Position numbers and translations under genes: made by a program. Shown here one piece after another: positions 51,497 to 58,037 of a DNA stretch of 64,000 bases; position 1 is the first letter of the stretch, and the number at the start of each line of letters is the position of its first letter. The DNA is from Candidatus Omnitrophota bacterium (GTDB lineage: Bacteria > Omnitrophota > Koll11 > 1-14-0-20-64-10), in assembly GCA_023818695.1 (NCBI GenBank), contig JAMWCF010000001.1, forward strand, positions 1 through 64,000. Direction: 5' to 3'. The notes below the pieces were generated by a model. That model was not told the DNA's origin and made no database searches. It saw only the letters and a program-made list of their open reading frames with translations.

Positions 51497-52765
51497 ATGA
51501 TCTTTGTGGTTCGAAGGTTCGTTTTTATGTCTTTGGCGACGGCGGTTGGTTTTTTCGCCTTTCCCGTGAGCCCGTCTGTGGCTGACGAAACAGCCGATCT
51601 CATGCAGGAGATCAAAGAGTTGAAGTCCCGCCTGGCATCTCTGGAGAGCCGGTTGGCCAAGCAGGAGGCCAAGCCGTCTTCCGCTGCGGCCCTGAGCGCC
51701 GTGTCCGATTCGGACGTTCCGTCCTGGGTCAGGAAGGTTGATATCAGTGGTTTCGTGGATGTGTCCTATGTTTACAACTTCGATGAGCCAAAAACCACTG
51801 GTGCCAACGGTCTGCGTGTTTTTGACACCGAGCCAAACGGTTTCCAGCCCAATGCCTTCGAGTTGGTCGTCCAGAAGCCGGTTTCCACCGACTCGCCAGT
51901 CGGCTTCCGGGCCGATCTGGATGTCGGCGAGGATGCCGAGATCGTGGGGTCGGTGACAACCGGTTTGGGGTCGACAACCGATGAAATCGATCTTCAGCAG
52001 GCCTATGTGGAGGCGCTGGTGCCTGTCGGCAGCGGGTTGAACGTGAAGGCGGGGAAATTTGTGACGCTCCACGGGGCGGAGGTCATCGAATCGAAGGACA
52101 ACTGGAATTTTTCGAGGTCCTATCTCTTCGGCTACGCTATTCCCTTTACGCACACGGGTGTCCGGTTGAGCTACCCGCTTACGTCGTGGTTGACCACGAC
52201 GGCCGGCGTGAGCAATGGCTGGGATGTAGTGGATGACAACAACACCGGCAAGACGCTTGAATGGATGCTGGCGGCAACGCCGACCGCGAAAACCTCCCTC
52301 TGCGCTACTGTCATGTATGGCCCGGAGCAGACCAATGATAACCATGACGACCGGTTTCTGCTGGATGTCGTTCTCGGCTACAACCCCTGTGAGAGATTGT
52401 CATTGAAGCTGAACTATGACTATGGGCAGGAGCATGACGCGACAATTGAAGACCTGGAGGACGCCAGCTGGCACGGGGTGGCCGGCTACGCCCGGTACCA
52501 ATTCAACGACTGGTACGCCCTGGCCCTGCGCAGCGAGTATTTCGTCGATTACGACGGCATCCGGACCGGGGTTCGCGCCGCCAACGGGGTGGGAGACGTT
52601 GGTTTGTGGGAATTAACCGTCACAAACGAATTCAAGCTGTATAAAGATCTCATCACCCGGCTGGAGTACCGTCACGATCACGCCACCAACTCGGTTTTCG
52701 CTTCCGGCGGCGGTACCGACAACACGCAAGATACGATCAGTCTGGAAGCGATCTATCCGTTCTGA
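51497..52765 (+). CDS. outer-membrane beta-barrel porin (BBP2/OmpL-like) in the nitrogen island
   Basis: 422 residues from ATG 51497 with AAGGAGG upstream. Signal peptide about 1-29 (SVA-DE), a short coiled coil (about 32-62, LMQEIKELKSRLASLESRLAKQE), then a barrel beginning KVDISGFVDVSYVYNF and ending EAIYPF with a terminal Phe. The motif VKAGKFVTLHGAEVIES is typical of BBP2-type porins. Placed between the putative nitrogen regulator and amt behind the operator, it may admit a nitrogen source. The substrate is not known. Confidence 0.78.
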   Translation: MIFVVRRFVFMSLATAVGFFAFPVSPSVADETADLMQEIKELKSRLASLESRLAKQEAKPSSAAALSAVSDSDVPSWVRKVDISGFVDVSYVYNFDEPKTTGANGLRVFDTEPNGFQPNAFELVVQKPVSTDSPVGFRADLDVGEDAEIVGSVTTGLGSTTDEIDLQQAYVEALVPVGSGLNVKAGKFVTLHGAEVIESKDNWNFSRSYLFGYAIPFTHTGVRLSYPLTSWLTTTAGVSNGWDVVDDNNTGKTLEWMLAATPTAKTSLCATVMYGPEQTNDNHDDRFLLDVVLGYNPCERLSLKLNYDYGQEHDATIEDLEDASWHGVAGYARYQFNDWYALALRSEYFVDYDGIRTGVRAANGVGDVGLWELTVTNEFKLYKDLITRLEYRHDHATNSVFASGGGTDNTQDTISLEAIYPF

Positions 52766-52769
52766 ATTT

Positions 52770-52797
52770 TTGATTCGAAGGGTAACAGCGATAGAAT
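52770..52797 (+). promoter_or_regulatory. candidate separate promoter for amt-glnK
   Basis: TTGATT (52770-52775) and TAGAAT (52792-52797) are 16 bp apart in the 62-bp porin-amt gap. A single GTAAC (52782-52786) lies between them and could be a lone regulator half-site. The leader would be about 24 nt with AAGGGAGGA before the ATG. Confidence 0.45.
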
Positions 52798-52827
52798 GAG
52801 TCACATGACGAAGGGAGGATTTTTGAA

Positions 52828-54201
52828 ATGGAATGGAAAGTAGCGGCAGACACCCTCTGGGTGTTGATAACGGCGATGCTGGTCTTCTGGATGAATGCCG
52901 GCTTCGCGACGGTGGAAGCCGGTTTTCAGGCGCAGAAGAACTGCGTCAATATCTTGTCCAAGAACTTCGTTGTTTTTGCTATTGCGTCGATCGCTTATTG
53001 GTGGGTTGGTTTCGGCCTGCAGTTCGGGGATGGCAACGGCTGGGTCGGGATGCAGGGGTTGTTTTCTCTTCGCGGAGCCGATAATTCGCCGGCGACCGGG
53101 GATGCTTATAAGGGTGTCTACAGCTCCTTGAGCTGGACCGGCGTTCCTCTGCTGGCGAAATTCTTTTTCCAGCTGGTTTTCTGCGGGACGGCGGCGACCA
53201 TCGTTTCAGGAGCGGTCGGAGGCAGGATCAAGTATTTTTCGTTCCTTGTTTTCTCCTTCTTCCTCTGCGCGCTGGTTTATCCGATCGTCGGACACTGGAT
53301 CTGGGGCGGAGGATGGCTGGCGAAGGCCGGTTTCTGGGATTTCGCCGGCTCAACGGTTGTTCACTCGGTCGGCGGCTGGGGTGCCCTCGCGGGGGCTCTT
53401 CTGCTAGGGCCCCGCTTCGGCAAATACAGCCCCACCGGTTCCATCATGCCGACGCCGGGCCATAATCTGTCGCTGGCCACGATAGGAACCTTCATCCTGT
53501 GGCTTGGCTGGTTCGGGTTCAATCCTGGATCAACCATGGCGGCGGATCCGAGCGCCATCGCCCGGATCTGCGTGACGACCAACTCCGCCGCGATTGCCGG
53601 GATCCTGGGAGCCACTTTGACCTCCTGGATCACGCTGGGCAAGCCGGACCTGGGCATGACCTTGAACGGCTGTCTGGCCGGGCTGGTCGGCATCACGGCG
53701 CCGTGCGCCTTTGTCAGCGTGGAGAGTTCGCTGATCATTGGCTTCATCGCGGGTGTTCTGGTCGTGCTGGCTGTCCCGATCTTTGACCGGCTGCGGATCG
53801 ACGACCCGGTCGGCGCCACCTCGGTCCACCTCGTCAATGGGATCTGGGGGACCCTGGCGGTCGGTCTTTTCGCGCAGGATTCGATCATGCCGAATACCAC
53901 CGGAAACGGCCTGTTTTTCGGGGGAGGCACCAAGCTCCTGGCCGCCCAGGCGACCGGTGTTTTCGCCGTTGGGGTGTTCACGTTCGTGACCTGCGCGATC
54001 GTGTGGGCTCTGATCAAGGTGACGATGGGAATCCGAGTCGCTCTCCATGAGGAGATCTCCGGTCTGGATGTCGGCGAGCACGGCAACTCGGCCTATCCGG
54101 AGTTCGTGATCCGCAAGCCCTCTTATTCCTATGCGAGCATCGTGGCCCGTCCCGCGGAATACAGCGAGACGCCGGTTTCTGTGAATGGAGGCAAGAAATG
54201 A
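52828..54201 (+). CDS. amt: ammonium transporter Amt
   Basis: 457 residues with eleven predicted membrane helices. The two pore histidines are present (TVVHSVGGWGA near 176 and TSVHLVNGIWGT near 333), as is the FNPGS signature. The start (MEWKVAADTLWVLI) has no separate signal peptide. Overlaps glnK by 4 nt (ATGA), the classic amtB-glnK pair in which PII blocks the channel. Confidence 0.96.
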   Translation: MEWKVAADTLWVLITAMLVFWMNAGFATVEAGFQAQKNCVNILSKNFVVFAIASIAYWWVGFGLQFGDGNGWVGMQGLFSLRGADNSPATGDAYKGVYSSLSWTGVPLLAKFFFQLVFCGTAATIVSGAVGGRIKYFSFLVFSFFLCALVYPIVGHWIWGGGWLAKAGFWDFAGSTVVHSVGGWGALAGALLLGPRFGKYSPTGSIMPTPGHNLSLATIGTFILWLGWFGFNPGSTMAADPSAIARICVTTNSAAIAGILGATLTSWITLGKPDLGMTLNGCLAGLVGITAPCAFVSVESSLIIGFIAGVLVVLAVPIFDRLRIDDPVGATSVHLVNGIWGTLAVGLFAQDSIMPNTTGNGLFFGGGTKLLAAQATGVFAVGVFTFVTCAIVWALIKVTMGIRVALHEEISGLDVGEHGNSAYPEFVIRKPSYSYASIVARPAEYSETPVSVNGGKK

Positions 54202-54536
54202 AGAAGATTGAAGCGATCATCCGCCCGGAGAAGGTCGATGAGGTGCGCCGGGCTCTGGAAAAAGTCGGATTTCCCGGTCTTCACATCGGCGAAGTGGAGG
54301 GGCACGGGAAGCAGAAGGGAGTCGTCCAGCAGTGGCGCGGCGAGCAGTACCGGGTGGAACTGCTTTCCAAGGTGAAGCTGGAGATTGTGGCCAACGACAA
54401 GGACGCCTCGAAGATCGTCCAGGCCATCCAGGACGCCGCCAAAACCGGCGGCGTGGGGGACGGGAAGATTTTCATCTCGCCGGTCGAAGAGGTGATCCGG
54501 ATCCGGACCGGGGAGAGGGGGGATTCCGCCCTTTAA
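54198..54536 (+). CDS. glnK: PII nitrogen regulatory protein (GlnK/GlnB)
   Basis: 112 residues, standard length. N-terminal KKIEAIIRPEKVDEVRRAL, T-loop with the modification Tyr at the Y51 position (RGEQYRVELLSKVKLEIV), B-loop TGGVGDGKIFISPVEE and C-loop RIRTGERG. Covalent modification at this Tyr is therefore possible. Translationally coupled to amt. Confidence 0.96.
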   Translation: MKKIEAIIRPEKVDEVRRALEKVGFPGLHIGEVEGHGKQKGVVQQWRGEQYRVELLSKVKLEIVANDKDASKIVQAIQDAAKTGGVGDGKIFISPVEEVIRIRTGERGDSAL

Positions 54537-54562
54537 AAAGGGGCGCCCGGCTGGGCAGGGCC

Positions 54563-54621
54563 TTAACCGGGATTTAACATCCCCGTAATATTGTTGTAAC
54601 GGCCGGAAATTAAGCTAGAAT
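54563..54621 (+). promoter_or_regulatory. glnA promoter with four-unit 11-bp operator
   Basis: TTAAC (54563), TTAAC (54574), GTAAT (54585) and GTAAC (54596) follow an exact 11-bp period. The last unit overlaps a -35 TTGTAA (54594-54599), followed after 16 bp by -10 TAGAAT (54616-54621), so a bound regulator could contact RNA polymerase directly. It corresponds unit for unit to the array before the porin-amt genes. Actinobacterial GlnR sites are gTnAc-type units, also with 11-bp period. Confidence 0.65.
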
Positions 54622-54790
54622 AGTCAATATTCCGGGCTGGGGAACCCCACCCCTCCTGTTTCTGCACGGTTGGACACAGTTCTTCCAAAGGGCCGTTTTT
54701 CCCTTGTAGAGAAATCGGGCCGAGTGTCTTGATTCGAATCAGTTTTTGAGGTGGATTTTGAAAAAGCGAAAGAAGGAGAAACGAAAAGCC
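54622..54790 (+). other. glnA mRNA leader, about 165 nt
   Basis: The stretch between the promoter and the glnA start holds short G/C hairpins (around GGGGAACCCC near 54638 and AAGGG...CCCTT near 54687-54704) but no glutamine-riboswitch signature and no uORF I can support. The AAGGAG ribosome site is at 54773-54778. Confidence 0.4.
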
Positions 54791-56332
54791 ATGGCACGAG
54801 GGACCACAGCAGCTAAAACACGGGGCAAGGCGTCATTGAATGGGCGGGGGAGCCAGTCCGAAAAGACGTTCCCCATCGCGGCCGTTGCCAACGAGCCGCC
54901 GAAAGCGGATGAAGCGGCTGTCCGCCGGTTATGGAAGATTATTAAGGAGAATAACATCCAGGTCGTGGACCTGAAGTTCAACGACCTGCCCGGGCTGTGG
55001 CAGCATTTTTCCATCCCGGTCTCCGAGTTGAGCGAGAACCCCAGAGAGGGGATCTGGGTCGACGGGATTGGGTTCGACGGGTCGTCGATCCGCGGTTTCC
55101 AGAAGATCCAGGAATCGGACATGAACCTGTATGCCGACCCGAGCACGGCGATCCTGGACCCGGTTTGCGAGGCGCCGACCTTGAGCATGATCTGCGACAT
55201 CTATGATCCGTTGACGAAGAAGCCCTACACCCGGGACCCCCGCTACATCGCCAGGAAGGCCGAAGCGTACCTGAAGAAAACCGGCATCGCCGACATCAGC
55301 TACTGGGGTCCGGAACCGGAATTCTTCATCTTCGATGACATCCGGTTCGATTCGACGGAAAACTCCAGCTACTACTTCGTCGATTCCATCGAAGGAGAGT
55401 GGAACTCCGGCCGGGACGAGAAGCCAAACCTCGGCTACAAGCCCCGCTTCAAGGAAGGGTACTTCCCGGTGCCGCCTCACGATGTCTTTCAGGACATCCG
55501 CAGCGAGATCATGAAGAAGGCCCGGGAGGCCGGCGTCCCCGTGGAGAAGCATCACCATGAGGTGGCCACGGCCGGTCAGGCGGAGATCGACATGCGCTAC
55601 GGCACCCTCACCCAGATGGCGGACTGGCTGATGACGCTCAAATACGTCGTCAAGAACGTCGCCCGCAAGCACGGCAAGGTGGCCACCTACATGCCCAAGC
55701 CGCTCTTCGGCGACAACGGATCCGGCATGCACACCCACCAGAGTCTCGCGAAAGAGGGGACCAACCTGTTCTACGACAAGAACGGCTACGCCCTGATCAG
55801 CCAGACCTGCAAGTGGTACATCGGCGGGCTGCTTAAGCATGCCCCGGCAATCCTGGCCTTCGCGGCTCCCGGCACCAACTCTTACAAGCGGTTGGTCCCC
55901 GGCTACGAGGCGCCTGTGAACTTGGCCTACTCGGCCCGGAACCGGTCGGCGATCTGCCGCATCCCGGTTTACACGCCGCACCCGAAAAGCAAGAGGGTGG
56001 AGTTCCGCGCCCCCGACCCCTCCTGCAACCCGTACATCACGTTCGCGGCGCTGCTTATGGCGGGGCTGGATGGCATCCAGAACCGGATCGATCCGGGACA
56101 GCCGGTGGATGAGAACATCTACGAGATGCCGGCGGACAAGGCGCCCAAGCAGGTGCCCGGTTCGCTGGAGGAGGCGCTTGACGCCCTCGAGAGGGACCAC
56201 GCGTTCCTGCTCAAGGGAGACGTCTTCACCAAGGACGTCATCGAGGTGTGGCTGGAGTACAAGCGGCAGGAGATTGACAAAGTCCGGCTCCGACCGCATC
56301 CGTACGAGTTCTACCTGTACTTCGACGCCTAA
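54791..56332 (+). CDS. glnA: glutamine synthetase, GSI-beta type, with N-terminal extension
   Basis: 513 residues from ATG 54791 (AAGGAG 12 bp upstream). An Ala/Lys/Arg/Ser-rich extension of about 40 residues precedes the normal start (VRRLWKIIKENNIQVVDLKF). Catalytic motifs GFDGSSIRGF, EPEFFIFD, HHHEVATAGQAEIDMRY, GDNGSGMHTHQS and NRSAICRIP. The adenylylation Tyr is kept in DENIYEMP, marking the GSI-beta class regulated by GlnE. Driven by the operator/promoter above and followed by a hairpin terminator. Confidence 0.95.
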   Translation: MARGTTAAKTRGKASLNGRGSQSEKTFPIAAVANEPPKADEAAVRRLWKIIKENNIQVVDLKFNDLPGLWQHFSIPVSELSENPREGIWVDGIGFDGSSIRGFQKIQESDMNLYADPSTAILDPVCEAPTLSMICDIYDPLTKKPYTRDPRYIARKAEAYLKKTGIADISYWGPEPEFFIFDDIRFDSTENSSYYFVDSIEGEWNSGRDEKPNLGYKPRFKEGYFPVPPHDVFQDIRSEIMKKAREAGVPVEKHHHEVATAGQAEIDMRYGTLTQMADWLMTLKYVVKNVARKHGKVATYMPKPLFGDNGSGMHTHQSLAKEGTNLFYDKNGYALISQTCKWYIGGLLKHAPAILAFAAPGTNSYKRLVPGYEAPVNLAYSARNRSAICRIPVYTPHPKSKRVEFRAPDPSCNPYITFAALLMAGLDGIQNRIDPGQPVDENIYEMPADKAPKQVPGSLEEALDALERDHAFLLKGDVFTKDVIEVWLEYKRQEIDKVRLRPHPYEFYLYFDA

Positions 56333-56365
56333 GAGTCAAGGTTCCTTGTCAAAGTGATTCAAGCG

Positions 56366-56397
56366 ACGCCCGGGCCGCCACGCGCGCCCGGGCGTTT
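56366..56397 (+). terminator. intrinsic terminator after glnA
   Basis: ACGCCCGGGC (56366-56375) and GCCCGGGCGT (56386-56395) form a perfect 10-bp stem with a 10-nt loop, followed by TTTGCTTG. The T run is short, so termination may be partial and allow read-through into the second glnA. Confidence 0.65.
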
Positions 56398-56416
56398 GCT
56401 TGTCGAGTGAGAGCCA

Positions 56417-57754
56417 ATGCCCGCTATTGAGCTGAAAGACAAAGAATACGTCCTGAAATCGGCCCGCGACCTCGGGGTCAAGTTCATCCGGTTGTGGTTC
56501 ACCGACATCCTCGGGTTCCTGAAGAACGTGGCGATCACCATCGAGGAACTGGAGGAGGCCCTGGAGGAAGGGGTCGGTTTCGACGGTTCCTCCATCGAGG
56601 GGTTCACCCGGTCCGAGGAGTCCGACATGGTGGCTTTGCCGGATCCGAACACCTTCGCGGTTTTGCCCTGGAGGCCGAAAGCCAACGCCGTTGCCCGAAT
56701 GTTCTGCGACATCGTGCGCCCTGGCGGGGAACCGTTTGAAGGGGATCCCCGCTACGTTTTGAAGCAGAATCTGAAGAAGGCGGCCGAGTTGGGCTACACC
56801 TTTTACGTCGGGCCGGAGCTGGAGCATTTCTATTTCAAGTCGGCCGAGGAGCCGATCCCCTTGGATGCCGGCGGCTATTTCGACCTGACCCCGCTGGATC
56901 TGGCTTCCAACCTGCGGCGTGAAACGATCCTGGCGCTGGAGGAGCTGGGGATCGGCGTCGAGTTCAGCCACCATGAGGTGGCCCCCTCCCAGCATGAGAT
57001 CGATTTCCGGTACGCCGACGCCCTGACGATGGCGGACAACGTGATGACCTACCGGCTCGTCACCAAGGAGATCGCCCTGGAGCACGGGGTCTACGCCACT
57101 TTCATGCCGAAGCCGATGGCCGGGCAGAACGGTTCCGGCATGCATGTGAACATCTCCCTCTTTAAAGGGGAGAGGAACGCCTTCTTCGATCCGAACGATC
57201 CGGCCCATCTGTCCGGAGTGGCTAAGAGCTTTCTTGCCGGGATCCTCAAGCATGTCAGGGAGTTCACCGTGGTCACCAACCAGTGGGTGAATTCCTACAA
57301 GCGGCTGACCCCCGGTTATGAGGCGCCGGCTTATGTCACCTGGGCTTTAACGAACCGGGCCGATCTGGTGCGTGTCCCCAGGGCTAAACCAGGTAAAGAA
57401 GAGGCCTGCCGAATTGAACTGCGGTCTCCTGACCCGGCTTGCAACCCGTACCTGGCTTTCAGCGCCATCTTGGCGGCCGGACTGGATGGTATCCGGAAGA
57501 AAGAATCTCTTCCGCCTGAAGCGCAAACTAACGTGGCCTCCCTCTCCCCCGCGGAGAGGTCCCAAAAGGGGATCCAGGCCCTTCCCAGAGATCTGGGAGA
57601 GGCGATTGAAGCGGCCAGCGGCTCGGCGCTTCTGAAATCGGCGTTGGGCGACCACATCTACAGTTCCTTCCTGCGCAACAAGCAGATGGAATGGGAAAAA
57701 TACTGCTCTGCCGTCACCGATTTTGACCTGAAGACCTACTTACCGTTGCTGTAA
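56417..57754 (+). CDS. glutamine synthetase, GSI-alpha type
   Basis: 445 residues. Motifs GFDGSSIEGF, GPELEHFYF, SHHEVAPSQHEIDFRY, GQNGSGMHVN and NRADLVRVP. Shorter than the first enzyme; it lacks the GSI-beta insertion and has no Tyr at the adenylylation site, so it should escape GlnE control. Lies 84 bp after glnA across a terminator. A second enzyme of this class may be feedback-inhibited instead. Confidence 0.92.
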   Translation: MPAIELKDKEYVLKSARDLGVKFIRLWFTDILGFLKNVAITIEELEEALEEGVGFDGSSIEGFTRSEESDMVALPDPNTFAVLPWRPKANAVARMFCDIVRPGGEPFEGDPRYVLKQNLKKAAELGYTFYVGPELEHFYFKSAEEPIPLDAGGYFDLTPLDLASNLRRETILALEELGIGVEFSHHEVAPSQHEIDFRYADALTMADNVMTYRLVTKEIALEHGVYATFMPKPMAGQNGSGMHVNISLFKGERNAFFDPNDPAHLSGVAKSFLAGILKHVREFTVVTNQWVNSYKRLTPGYEAPAYVTWALTNRADLVRVPRAKPGKEEACRIELRSPDPACNPYLAFSAILAAGLDGIRKKESLPPEAQTNVASLSPAERSQKGIQALPRDLGEAIEAASGSALLKSALGDHIYSSFLRNKQMEWEKYCSAVTDFDLKTYLPLL

Positions 57755-58037
57755 TAAATAGTAAAAGCTTATCGAACGCATATTCTCCTTCTCCCGATTT
57801 CGATGGTCTTTGGTAATGCACCCCTGTCGGCAAGCCGGTTCAAACGCAGATCGATCCGGTGCAGGAGGCGTCCGCCATCCTGGCCAAAAATCTCAATAAT
57901 GTATCTCCTGCGAATGCAGCGCCTTCCATAGTAGTTAATAGGAATTAAATCTAATATAAGGCCTTGCCAAATCAGGTTTAGTTAAGGTAAACTTGACCTC
58001 ACCATTGAGGAAACACCATTTCCTGCCGGTTCTTACG
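57755..58037 (+). other. intergenic region before the large exported protein
   Basis: 283 bp without a gene. The first two thirds show no recognisable RNA or repeat; the last 100 bp are AT-rich. A possible promoter is TTGCCA (57964-57969) with TAAACT (57988-57993) at 18-bp spacing. No Shine-Dalgarno sequence precedes the ATG at 58038; AAGG lies before a TTG at 57993, an alternative start that overlaps the -10. Confidence 0.4.

Noticed and set aside
54660..54700. Possible sigma-54 promoter (TGGACAC...TTCC) in the glnA leader
   Set aside because: GG is present but the downstream element lacks GC at the required distance, and a sigma-70 type promoter overlaps the operator upstream.
54622..54790. 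Glutamine riboswitch in the glnA leader
   Set aside because: The conserved core of the glnA RNA motif is not seen; only short generic hairpins are present.
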